This document shows, one piece after another, positions 1 to 9,795 of a stretch of DNA of 64,000 nt. A program made the position numbers and the translations under genes. Numbering within the stretch: position 1 is the first letter of the stretch; every line of letters starts with the position of its first letter. The DNA lies in contig VXML01000030.1 of assembly GCA_009841115.1 (NCBI GenBank), positions 64,438 to 128,437 on the forward strand. The letters run 5' to 3'. The notes beneath the pieces are model-generated. The model saw only the letters and a list, made by a program, of their open reading frames with translations. It had not been told where the DNA came from and did no database searches. Source of the DNA: Gemmatimonadota bacterium (lineage in GTDB: Bacteria > Latescibacterota > UBA2968 > UBA8231).

Positions 1-88
1 TGGTGGCGACAAACGCAATCCGCGCACCGCAGCCTATCACCCCCAGCACACACGCCAAGACAAAGCCCTGGGCTATTCTTGACCGCAC
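1..88 (-). CDS. Putative lipoprotein, N-terminal fragment only
   Basis: On the minus strand a frame opens with GTG at 88 and stays open to the window edge (29 codons). It reads as a short basic start, a hydrophobic stretch (GFVLACVLGVIG) and a cysteine in a lipobox-like context (VIGC), which would direct Sec export and lipidation. It begins 5 bases after the stop of the upstream minus-strand gene, so the two could be co-transcribed. No clear Shine-Dalgarno sequence is visible. Function cannot be judged from this fragment. Confidence 0.35.
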   Translation of the reverse strand, partial: MRSRIAQGFVLACVLGVIGCGARIAFVAT

Positions 89-92
89 GAAA

Positions 93-566
93 TCAATCGC
101 ATCCCCAATCGACATAGACCGTATCCATCAAGTAAACGTAGCCCATAAGCCGTCCTTTGTATGGGTAAGTCTGGCCTTTTTCCCAGGACAACAGCCGCTC
201 TTTTTTCTGGGCCGGAACGGATATCTGCACGTCGTAGGTGGACGTACTGGCTTTGTGTCTCATTCCAATTCGGATGCCGTCTAAATACCCTGATTCCACA
301 TGTGTAAGCTCTCCCCACCATTCCACGCACTCACCCTCGTAGCGTTTCCACGCCTCTACTTTCTGGAGGTTTGTCAGTGAGCTTTTACGGCTAAACTTGT
401 CGTCGATCTCTGCAAACGAAATGCCGGATGGGTGATGCAGATGCCGACCGCCTTGCGAGTCTTTGTTGGAGTCGTCCATGTCGTAGGTGATGTATTCGTA
501 GAGCGCGACGGCGACCACCAGCACAAAGATGCCTCCCACCAGTAGACTCCGATTCTCAGACTTCAC
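93..566 (-). CDS. Hypothetical membrane-anchored protein, about 157 aa
   Basis: I chose the GTG at 566 because a GGAGG sits a few bases upstream; a longer frame to 725 has an Arg-rich, non-protein-like start. The product has one N-terminal hydrophobic segment (residues about 7-23, LLVGGIFVLVVAVALYEYI), a short acidic, polar linker, and a domain of about 100 residues with alternating hydrophobic strands and many Trp/Tyr residues (CVEWWGEL, YPYKGRLMGYVY). That pattern could be a small beta-barrel or OB-like fold, exported and tethered to the membrane. I do not recognise a family. Two strong hairpins lie in its 5' leader, and a possible lipoprotein gene follows directly downstream. Confidence 0.6.
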   Translation of the reverse strand: MKSENRSLLVGGIFVLVVAVALYEYITYDMDDSNKDSQGGRHLHHPSGISFAEIDDKFSRKSSLTNLQKVEAWKRYEGECVEWWGELTHVESGYLDGIRIGMRHKASTSTYDVQISVPAQKKERLLSWEKGQTYPYKGRLMGYVYLMDTVYVDWGCD

Positions 567-593
567 AACACCTCCATTTTGATAAAGTGAGTC

Positions 594-668
594 CGGGGAA
601 CTTAGATGGAGTGTTCCCCGAACTCGTCGGCAATGTCTCTCCCTACTCCTTCTGTAGGCATTGCCGAC
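594..668. other. Two consecutive hairpins upstream of the 157-aa gene
   Basis: Arms CGGGGAAC (594-601) and GTTCCCCG (613-620) form an 8-bp stem. Arms GTCGGCAATG (626-635) and CATTGCCGAC (659-668) form a 10-bp stem that encloses a second 5-bp stem (CCTAC 642-646 with GTAGG 654-658). They lie 28-102 bases ahead of the GTG at 566, so on the minus strand they would be in the leader. No T-run follows on either strand, so a regulatory leader or DNA site is likelier than a terminator. Confidence 0.5.
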
Positions 669-1285
669 ACCTCGTTGATTTCCTTCTGATGGTGGCCGGG
701 TGGTCTCTTGCTTGCGGCTGTACAAGGAGCCACCGTGCCGCGCGGAAACCTCCCCCGGAGATAGTGGAGCGGCGATTTTGGGACGGACTGACGGATGGTG
801 CCGAGCCCTCTCTAAAGGCCGGCGTCCACCTTGCGTGCCGTCAGCCCGTCCATGGTGCGTTAGATGGGCAGTTGGCGCTTCTATTCGGCGATGTGGAACT
901 TCAGCTTCTTACTCGGTTTCATCGACGGGAGCGCTAGCCCAGTCCGAGTTTTTGTTCTTCCTGCGCTACCGTTTATAATTTAGGCTTCATGTATGATTTG
1001 TATGTGATTTGGAAGTTTATTTATATAATTTTGTTATGATTTTTTCTCTAAGACAGTATGCTTGCTCCCGCTAGAGTCCCTGTGGGAAGACGCCAGTCGG
1101 TTGTGGGTCGGTTCACGGCCTCCGACCGACGCAGTCGCACCGAAGAGCGAGCAACGGGATTTGAGATACGGCATCTGGCGGGCCAAGCATATTGTAAAAA
1201 TAAAATCGCAATAAAAAATCATAGTATAATTATGAAAGCAGGCTTGTAAATCACATATAAATCACGCACGGAACGTATCTTAATA
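669..1285. other. Gene-poor stretch, no supported coding region
   Basis: Short frames exist here but they have arginine-rich or scrambled compositions, no ribosome-binding site and no recognisable motif. Base composition swings from GC-rich (about 700-950) to AT-rich (about 965-1060 and 1190-1285), which suggests remnants or a mobile region. I see nothing I can name. Confidence 0.4.
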
Positions 1286-1474
1286 ATGGCTCCCAACGCA
1301 GTGGGAACGGCGCTTTCGCCATCCTTTTTCAGATTGATCCAATTCCGGGGGGACAATTGGTAGGGGGTCAGTTCGCCTCAAACACTGGATGCGCCTGACG
1401 GGCTGGCGGCCGCAAGGTGGACGCCGGGGAATCCGCAGAGGGGGAGAAACCCGGCCCCATTTCGCCAGCCCGTC
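1286..1474 (+). other. Cluster of strong hairpins, possible structured RNA
   Basis: Three structures follow one another. First, a branched element at 1286-1322 (outer ATGGC/GCCAT, inner TCCCA/TGGGA and GGCG/CGCC) is followed by TCCTTTTT, resembling a terminator for + strand transcription. Second, CCAATT/AATTGG lies at 1339-1360. Third, a perfect 12-bp stem, GACGGGCTGGCG (1397-1408) with CGCCAGCCCGTC (1463-1474), encloses a further GCCGGG/CCCGGC pairing. The sequence GCGGCCGC overlaps the third stem at 1406-1413. I cannot match this to a known RNA family by eye. Confidence 0.35.
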
Positions 1475-1525
1475 TCATACTGCTGCGGGGTACAACCCCG
1501 GAGGCATTGTCAATACCATTCGTGA

Positions 1526-1756
1526 AGAGTTTCGTCGCTGGCGTCGTCGGAGATAGCCCTCATGCGTATATACGATTGTCATCCGGTCGGCAAGCCGGAG
1601 GAGGCTGAGACCGTCTGTGTGCGCGATAACGATGCGTACATAAGGGGCTTAAAGCCCAAGACGAGATACGAGATTCAGCGCGGTGGAAACCTCAAGATTG
1701 CAACCTCAGATAGCGAGGGGAAGATCCGCATTGGCGTTGGGTATTTGCTTGATTGA
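1526..1756 (+). pseudogene. Possible C-terminal remnant of a larger gene
   Basis: The frame opens after a TGA at 1523 and ends with TGA at 1754-1756. Its last 45 codons read like the beta-rich C-terminal module of a secreted enzyme (YIRGLKPKTRYEIQRGG, then NLKIATSDSEGKIRIG). The ATG at 1562 has no evident Shine-Dalgarno. The preceding DNA shows protein-like stretches in another frame, as expected after a frameshift. It may be a short independent ORF, but a decayed gene end seems likelier. Confidence 0.25.
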
Positions 1757-1783
1757 AAATTGACAGCAAGCCGTAGGGAAACG

Positions 1784-2179
1784 TCAACTCGCGTCCGCTG
1801 CTTTCTTCTTTAGCACATGGTAAAACAGATTCGCGACGAGAAACACAGCGAGGAGGGTCAAATAGGCACCTATTGTGCCGATCTCTTGCTTAATAATGTC
1901 CGTCACAACATTGATGCCGATCAGCGCTGCACAGTACAGCGCGAGGACATGCCACCACTTAAAATTCCAACGGTTCATGGCATTTCCTCTTTCCGCCGTC
2001 GCTTTCTTCTTTAGCATCTGATAAAACATACTAGCAGACACGAAAAGCATAGCGAGGATGGTCAAATAGGCACCTATTACGCCTATCTCACTCTGGGTAA
2101 TGGCCGTCACAGCATTGATGGTGATCAGCGCTGCATACAGTGCGAAAAAATGCCACCACTCAAAGTTCCAACGGTTCAT
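1784..2179 (-). CDS. Small membrane protein with tandem duplicated two-TM halves
   Basis: The 131-aa product consists of two homologous halves of 67 and 64 residues. Each starts MNRWNF(E/K)WWH, contains two hydrophobic segments (for example EIGVIGAYLTILAM and EIGTIGAYLTLLAV) and ends near MLKKKA or VLKKKA. The duplication includes the upstream DNA: AAGGAG lies before the ATG at 2179, and AGAGGAA lies before an in-frame ATG at 1978 that begins half 2. The gene could therefore yield a four-TM protein and, by internal initiation, a 64-aa two-TM protein. No known family is recognised. Confidence 0.65.
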   Translation of the reverse strand: MNRWNFEWWHFFALYAALITINAVTAITQSEIGVIGAYLTILAMLFVSASMFYQMLKKKATAERGNAMNRWNFKWWHVLALYCAALIGINVVTDIIKQEIGTIGAYLTLLAVFLVANLFYHVLKKKAADAS

Positions 2180-2364
2180 GGCACTCCTTATTCACAGTGG
2201 TTCAAATGTGCGCGGCGCGACAAGATCGGCTGATTCTTCGGTTCGCGGACTAGCTCTACCAGCCCTCGGTCGTTGCTATGTATATAGTGTACTTTTAGGT
2301 GGGAATCAAAGGAAAATCGAGCCGTAAGCTATGCTGTCCTTTCCCTACGGCTTGGGCCACATCG

Positions 2365-2397
2365 TATATAATTCCCTATCTTAAGGGATACTAATTA
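2365..2397 (+). promoter_or_regulatory. Candidate -10 element and inverted repeat before the SDR gene
   Basis: TATAAT occurs at 2367-2372 and is followed at once by an inverted repeat, TCCCT (2373-2377) with AGGGA (2384-2388), about 64 bases before the GTG at 2452. A hairpin AGCCGTA/TACGGCT lies just upstream (about 2320-2352). No good -35 hexamer is seen at the right spacing, so this is only a candidate promoter/operator. Confidence 0.25.
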
Positions 2398-2451
2398 ACG
2401 CGAGATAACGCGACAGAGTTGTCCTATCTATTAACGACGAAGGAGTATATT

Positions 2452-3237
2452 GTGAATCTATTTTCGCTAGCGGGAAAAGTTGCCCTCGTCACCGGCGCTA
2501 GTCGCGGCATTGGTCGCGGGGTGGCCGCGGGCATGGCTGAGGCCGGAGCCACGGTTATCTGCGCTGCCCGCACCCGCAGCCAACTCGACGAAGCCGTCGC
2601 TGCCATTGAGACCGCTGGCGGCAAGGCCCGCGCGGTCGAGTTGGACATGGCCGACTTAGAGGGCATGGATGCGGCCTTGGAGCAATGCGGTCCAATAGAC
2701 ATCCTGTTCAACAATGCCGGCATGAACATCCGCCAGCCCATCGTCGAAGTTTCGGAGGAAAACTACGACCAGATCATGGCCGTCAACCTCAAGGGCCTGT
2801 ACTTTCTCAGCCAGAAGGTCGGCCGCCAGATGATCGAGCGCGGCCAAGGCGGCAAGATCATCAACATCGGCTCGCTGACCACGGGCTACGCCCTTGCCAA
2901 AGTGTCGGTGTACACCGCGACCAAGGGGGCCGTCGGCCAGCTCACCAAGGGACAGGCCATTGAGTTCGGGCCGCACAACATCCAGGTCAACGCCATCTGC
3001 CCGGGTTTTATAATCACCTCGCTCAGTGAGAAGCTGTGGGCCGACGACACCATGCGTGCTTGGGGCGAGGGGCGGGTTGTGCTCAACCGCTTGGGGACGC
3101 CCGAAGATTTGGTCGGCACAGCCGTCTTCCTCGCCGCGCCAGCCTCGGATTACGTCACCGGACAGTGCATTTACGTCGATGGCGGCTTCATGGCTGGCGA
3201 CGAGTGGCCCTTGCCGCCGGTGGCTGGTGGTAAGTAG
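2452..3237 (+). CDS. Short-chain dehydrogenase/reductase (gluconate 5-dehydrogenase/KduD-like)
   Basis: A classical SDR of 261 aa, a cytosolic NAD(P)-dependent oxidoreductase. The nucleotide-binding motif TGASRGIG is at 14-21, NNAG at 87-90, and the catalytic Ser141 and YTATK (Tyr154, Lys158) are all present. The ending [15 protein letters not shown] is typical of the family. I placed the start at the GTG of 2452 because AAGGAG sits 6 bases upstream; an in-frame TTG further upstream has no such site. Sequence style is closest to sugar-acid or polyol dehydrogenases such as 2-dehydro-3-deoxy-gluconate 5-dehydrogenase, but the substrate is not determined. The acetyl-CoA synthetase gene follows after 47 bases. 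Confidence 0.85.
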   Translation: MNLFSLAGKVALVTGASRGIGRGVAAGMAEAGATVICAARTRSQLDEAVAAIETAGGKARAVELDMADLEGMDAALEQCGPIDILFNNAGMNIRQPIVEVSEENYDQIMAVNLKGLYFLSQKVGRQMIERGQGGKIINIGSLTTGYALAKVSVYTATKGAVGQLTKGQAIEFGPHNIQVNAICPGFIITSLSEKLWADDTMRAWGEGRVVLNRLGTPEDLVGTAVFLAAPASDYVTGQCIYVDGGFMAGDEWPLPPVAGGK

Positions 3238-3284
3238 TTTGTGCTATTGATGGCTATTTCTACCCTAATGAGGAGTTAGCTCGC

Positions 3285-5239
<1,955 letters not shown>

Positions 5240-5240
<1 letters not shown>

Positions 5241-7201
5241 TGACCGCCGACGCCTTAGTAGTACCTGAAGGCAGCGAGGACAACTTCGTACGCGAGTGGC
5301 TGGAGACTAACGGCTTGGGGGGTTGGGCCTCCTCTACGGTTAGCGGTGCGCACACCCGGCGCTATCACGGCCTGCTGGTTGTGGCGACCTGTCCGCCGGT
5401 TGGCCGAGTGGTGTTGCTCTCGCGGCTCGACGAGACTTTGGTCCTACCTACAAGACGCGTTGAGCTAAGTTGCAGCATTTTTCCCGAGGTCATTCACCCA
5501 CGGGGCGACCAATGGTTGACTGCCTTTGCGACTGAGCCGGTGCCGACGTGGACGTATGCGGGAGATGGGTGGGTGTTGCGCAAGCGGCTGGCGTTGTTGG
5601 CAGGTGAGCACGCCTTGGTCGTTGCGTACGAACTGGTGGAAGCGCCTGAGCCGCTTTGTTTGGAATTGCGTCCCTTTTTTGCGGGCCGAGACTATCACCA
5701 CTTGATGCAGGCCAACGATCAAGTCGTGTCAACGGCCGATTGGGTCGAGGATGTGTTGATCTATCGGCCCTATCGGGAGCAGCCTACCGCTCACCTCCTC
5801 GCGCCGGGTGCGTGCTGGGAAGCTGTTCCAGGCTGGTACTACAACTTCCAATATCCGCGTGAGGAAGAGCGCGGCCTCGACCACAGCGAAGACCTGTTCA
5901 CGCCCGGCTACCTGCGTCTGCAACTCGTCCCCGGAGCCACCGTTGGCGTACTTGCGGCCACTGAGCTTCCCTCCTGTAGAGACCCCCTCAAGCTTCTCAC
6001 TGACGAGATTAATCGCCGTCAGCAGGTGGAGGTGCGCGCTCCTTGGACCGCCGATCCTTTGCTGTGGTCGCTGGCGCGGGCGGCTGATCAGTTTCTGGTG
6101 CGGCGCGGCGATGGCTTGCACACCATTGTCGCGGGGTACCACTGGTTCACGGATTGGGGCCGCGACACCATGATCGCTCTGCCCGGCCTCTGCTTGGTCA
6201 CCGGGCGCTTTGCCGAAGCGCGGGGCATCTTTGCAGCGTTTGCCGAGCACGTCAGCGAGGGCATGATCCCCAACCGCTTTCCCGACGCGGGAGAGGCTCC
6301 GGAATACCACGCTGTTGACGCGACCTTGTGGTTTTTTGTCGCGCTCTACAAGTATTTGCAATACACCCAAGACTACGAGTTTGCCAGCGAGCTATGGCCG
6401 ACGCTAGAGGACATAGCCGCTTGGCACGGGCGCGGTACGCGACATCAGATCCGGGTTGATGCCGACGGCCTGCTCGCGGCTGGGGAGCGAGGGGTGCAAT
6501 TGACGTGGATGGACGCCAAGGTCGGCGATTGGGTGGTCACGCCGCGCATGGGCAAGCCGGTGGAGGTCAATGCGCTCTGGTACAATGCGCTCAAAATTTT
6601 GCAACACTTGGCCGAGACATTTGGTCAGCGTGCCGATTACGGCCAGCGCGCCGCTGCGGTGCGCGCGTCCTTTAACCGCCTGTTCTGGTGCGAGGAGCGG
6701 GGGTACTTGTGCGACGTGGTTGCGCCCGAGGGGCCGGATTGGGCGATTCGCCCCAATCAAATTTTTGCGCTCTCGCTGCCCTTTCCGCTCGTTGAAGGGG
6801 AGCGGGCGCGGCGGATCTTATCTGTGATTGACGAACACTTGCTGACCCCGCGCGGTCTGCGGAGCCTTTCGCCGAGCGACCCGGCGTATTGCGCTCGGTA
6901 TGCGGGCGGCCCTTGGGAGCGCGACAGCGCGTATCACCAGGGCACGGTGTGGAGCTGGCTCATCGGCCCGTACATCACTGCTCTTTGTCGTTGCCATGGT
7001 CGAGCAGGTCGCCAGCGCGGCCGCGCGCTTCTCGACGGTTTTGCCGCGCACCTGAATGAGGCGGGCTTGGGCACGGTCTCGGAGATATTTGACGCCGAGC
7101 CGCCCTTCGCGCCTCGCGGCTGCATCGCCCAGGCGTGGAGCGTGGCCGAGTTGTTGCGGGCCGGGGTGGAGGATGTGAGCGATTATCTAGCGCGCCCTTG
7201 A
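5240..7201 (+). CDS. Glycogen-debranching enzyme, archaeal/bacterial GDE type
   Basis: A 653-aa protein with the two-part architecture of this family. The N-terminal GDE_N domain contains the hallmark stretch WLETNGLGGWASSTVSG followed by RRYHGLLV (about residues 19-50). The C-terminal (alpha/alpha)6 amylo-1,6-glucosidase domain includes GYHWFTDWGRDTMIALPG (about 300-318) and ends in the WERDSAYHQGTVWSWLIGP segment. It should remove branch residues from glycogen-like glucans in the cytosol. The start is GTG, overlapping the acs stop by one base (TAGTG). No glycogen synthase or phosphorylase is nearby. Confidence 0.9.
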
Positions 7202-7244
7202 CAGATCTCAACGTAGCCCTTTTAATAGCCAAATCAAATAACGG

Positions 7245-7430
7245 CGCAGGTGCCCGCTGCCGCACGGCAGTGGGAGAATAGGGAAGGCAGTGCAAATCTG
7301 CCGCGGTCCCGCCACTGTGACCGGTTGACGGCCCACCGGCCGTCGCGTCCCCGACGTCAGCCACTGATTCCCAAGAGGATCGGGAAGGAGTCGGGCGGCA
7401 CATAACCGGAAGTCAGGAGACCTGCCTGCG
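7245..7430 (+). promoter_or_regulatory. Cobalamin (adenosylcobalamin) riboswitch
   Basis: The interval shows the conserved blocks in order: an AGGTGCC-like start (7248), GGGAA, GCAAATCTGCCGCGGTCCCGCC-type core (7291-7312), GCCACTG, and the B12 box around AAGTCAGGAGACCTGCC (7410-7426). A bulged hairpin (ACCGAGGTG with CACCCTTCGGT, about 7431-7455) follows, directly ahead of the GTG of the TonB-receptor gene at 7474. There is no T-run, so control of translation by hiding the ribosome-binding site is the likelier mechanism. It should repress the B12 import operon when cobalamin is plentiful. Confidence 0.95.
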
Positions 7431-7473
7431 ACCGAGGTGAACGACACCCTTCGGTAGAAAGGTTGGTCCACCG

Positions 7474-9735
7474 GTGCCTAGAACAAGCACCCAGACCCGC
7501 ACTCATTCGAGGGCGGGCTTTTTTATTGTTTTTATCTTACTGGCTCTGCATCCCGCGACGCTCTTGGCCGGGTCGCTACAGGGCCAGTTGCTCGACCCGG
7601 ACGCGGGACGCCCCGTGTCCGGTGCTGTATTGACGCTGAGCGCCCCATCCGGCGCAGTCCATTCCGTCCGCAGCGATACGACCGGCTCCTTCCGCCTCGA
7701 AAATCTGTCAACAGGCACTTGGGATTTGCGCGTGGAACGGCTGGGCTACCGGCCCTTGCAAGGCCACATCCAGATCGGCGCGGCCCCCTCCTCAGTCGAG
7801 TTGCACCTGCAATCTCTGCCCATGATTATGGACGAGTTAGTGGTCCGCGCCCGCCGCGACCCCGAGGGCAAGCACATTGCCTCTTTCGTCGAAACTATCG
7901 TCTTGGGCAACCAGCGCGCTCCCGGCGCAGACCTAGCCCAGACCTTGGACCGCGCTACTGGCGTCAACATCCGCCGCTACGGCGGGTTGGGCAGTTTTAG
8001 TACTCTTTCCATCCGTGGGTCCACGGCTGAACAGGTCCAAGTTTTCCTTGATGGGGTGCCGCTCAACTCGGCTGTTGGCGGCGGCGTGGATCTAGGCGGC
8101 TTGCCCATCGGCGGCGTTGAAAGCGTCGATATCTACCGAGGCGCAGTGCCAGCGCGTTTTGGTGGTAACAGTCTCGGAGGTGTGGTCCACATCCGCACGC
8201 AGCCACTCGGTGGCAAAGTCCGCACGCGCTTGCACACGGCCTCCGGTTCGCACGGCACCCGTCGCCTAGGCGCTTCACTCAGCGGTCCCTATAAGGGTTG
8301 GGAGTACTTGGGGTTGGTCAACTACAGAGCTAGCCGCAATGACTTTCGCTTTTGGGACGACAATGGCACTGAGTACAACGCCCAAGACGACGGCTGGGCG
8401 CGACGGCTCAACAGCGATTTTCGCGGCGTGCGCGGTTTGGCCAAAATCGGGCGCAGCTTGGGTGCCAGTCGCTTGCAGATTCACAACACCTTTGACCTGA
8501 GCTATAAAGGCATTCCCGGCATTGGCAACAACCAGTCCCTGCACACCCGCTACGACACGTGGCGTCATATTGCCGAAGCTGCGCTTTTTGGCTCGCTGGG
8601 GCACGGCCACGCCGGGTACCGGCTCAAAGCCCATCATTCCCGCGAAAAGGACGAGTACCAAGATCGGCACGGCGAAGTGGGCTTAGGCCGCCAGCACGAC
8701 CGCAACGTTACTCAGAGCTCGGGTCTACGCGGCGAAGTGAATGCTCTGTTGTCCGGTCAGTCCCTGCTCACCGCTTTTGTCGCGGCTCGATATGAGAGCT
8801 TTGCGCCCGACGATCTACTTCGTCCTGAAAGTCGGCTCTTGCGCAGTCGCCGCCGGGCATTGGCTGTCGGCACCGAGGTGGAGGTGCCGTTAGGGCAGCG
8901 ATTGACGCTCAATGCTGGCACGCAGGCAGAAGGGCTCGACGACCGCTTTTTCGATCGCAAATACTTCGCACCCAGCGCGGTGTTGCCGAGCCGGAATAAC
9001 GGCGAAATCCTGTGGGGCTACCGCATGGGCGCGGCCTTGGACTTAGGCGCAGGCTTGGCACTCAAAGCCCACAATGGCCGCTATCAGCGCGCACCTAATT
9101 TCTTTGAACTCTTCGGCGACCGAGGCGCGGTGATTGGCAATACCAACCTCGTCAGTGAACAAGGGCACAACTGGGATTTGGGTTTGGTTTTTCGCGGTCC
9201 CGTCGATGGAATGGGGCTGGGTCTGGCCGAGGTCGTGTGCTACCACAATCGCGTCGAAGACCTCATTCGCTTTATACAAAACTCACAGCGGGTGTCGCGG
9301 CCTCACAATATGGGCCGGGCCTTGATGCGCGGCGTGGAAACGCGGGTCGAGGCGCGGTTGTTGCCAAGGCTGGTGCTCCGTGGCAATTACGCGTACCAGC
9401 GGGCCGAAAACCGCACTCCGTTCTCTTTTGAACGGGGGAATGACCTACCCAATGCGCCGCGCCATCGGCTCAATGCGCGCGTATCCCTCGACTTAGGACG
9501 CTCGGAGATATACGGAGAATTCAGCCGTGAAAGTCGGCATTTTCTCGATCGCGCTAATCTGCGGACTGTGCCCGTCCGCGCCCTGTACAATCTCGGCGGC
9601 AGTGTGCCGCTGGTCGAGGGAATTGCCTTGGCTTGGGAACTGCGCAATCTGACCGACAATCAAGTAGCCGATCTGTGGGGCTACCCGTTGCCGGGCCGCT
9701 CGTATGGGCTGTCCGTGCATTATGCTGCGCATTAG
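7474..9735 (+). CDS. btuB: TonB-dependent outer-membrane cobalamin receptor
   Basis: A 753-aa outer-membrane receptor. It has an N-terminal signal peptide (FFIVFILLALHPATLLAG), a carboxypeptidase-regulatory-like domain (about 32-110, GQLLDPDAGRPVSGAVLTL), a plug domain (about 140-245, including LSIRGSTAEQVQVFLDGVPL and GGNSLGGVVHIRT) and a 22-strand barrel-like remainder ending in a terminal aromatic beta-strand (YGLSVHYAAH). Cobalamin specificity is inferred from the riboswitch immediately upstream and the adenosyltransferase and BtuFCD genes downstream. The start codon is GTG. Confidence 0.93.
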   Translation: MPRTSTQTRTHSRAGFFIVFILLALHPATLLAGSLQGQLLDPDAGRPVSGAVLTLSAPSGAVHSVRSDTTGSFRLENLSTGTWDLRVERLGYRPLQGHIQIGAAPSSVELHLQSLPMIMDELVVRARRDPEGKHIASFVETIVLGNQRAPGADLAQTLDRATGVNIRRYGGLGSFSTLSIRGSTAEQVQVFLDGVPLNSAVGGGVDLGGLPIGGVESVDIYRGAVPARFGGNSLGGVVHIRTQPLGGKVRTRLHTASGSHGTRRLGASLSGPYKGWEYLGLVNYRASRNDFRFWDDNGTEYNAQDDGWARRLNSDFRGVRGLAKIGRSLGASRLQIHNTFDLSYKGIPGIGNNQSLHTRYDTWRHIAEAALFGSLGHGHAGYRLKAHHSREKDEYQDRHGEVGLGRQHDRNVTQSSGLRGEVNALLSGQSLLTAFVAARYESFAPDDLLRPESRLLRSRRRALAVGTEVEVPLGQRLTLNAGTQAEGLDDRFFDRKYFAPSAVLPSRNNGEILWGYRMGAALDLGAGLALKAHNGRYQRAPNFFELFGDRGAVIGNTNLVSEQGHNWDLGLVFRGPVDGMGLGLAEVVCYHNRVEDLIRFIQNSQRVSRPHNMGRALMRGVETRVEARLLPRLVLRGNYAYQRAENRTPFSFERGNDLPNAPRHRLNARVSLDLGRSEIYGEFSRESRHFLDRANLRTVPVRALYNLGGSVPLVEGIALAWELRNLTDNQVADLWGYPLPGRSYGLSVHYAAH

Positions 9736-9795
9736 TAGGGGCAGTTCCTACAAGGGACGACGCTACTAACCACTAACTAACTAAGGAGGATTTTC

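Noticed and set aside
587..978. Overlapping plus-strand frames of 92-116 codons
   Set aside because: They have no ribosome-binding site, scrambled composition, and run through the hairpin pair at 594-668.
1260..1790. tmRNA, RNase P RNA or group I/II intron
   Set aside because: I looked for their conserved cores (alanyl-tRNA-like ends, P4 consensus, domain V) and found none; only generic hairpins are supported.
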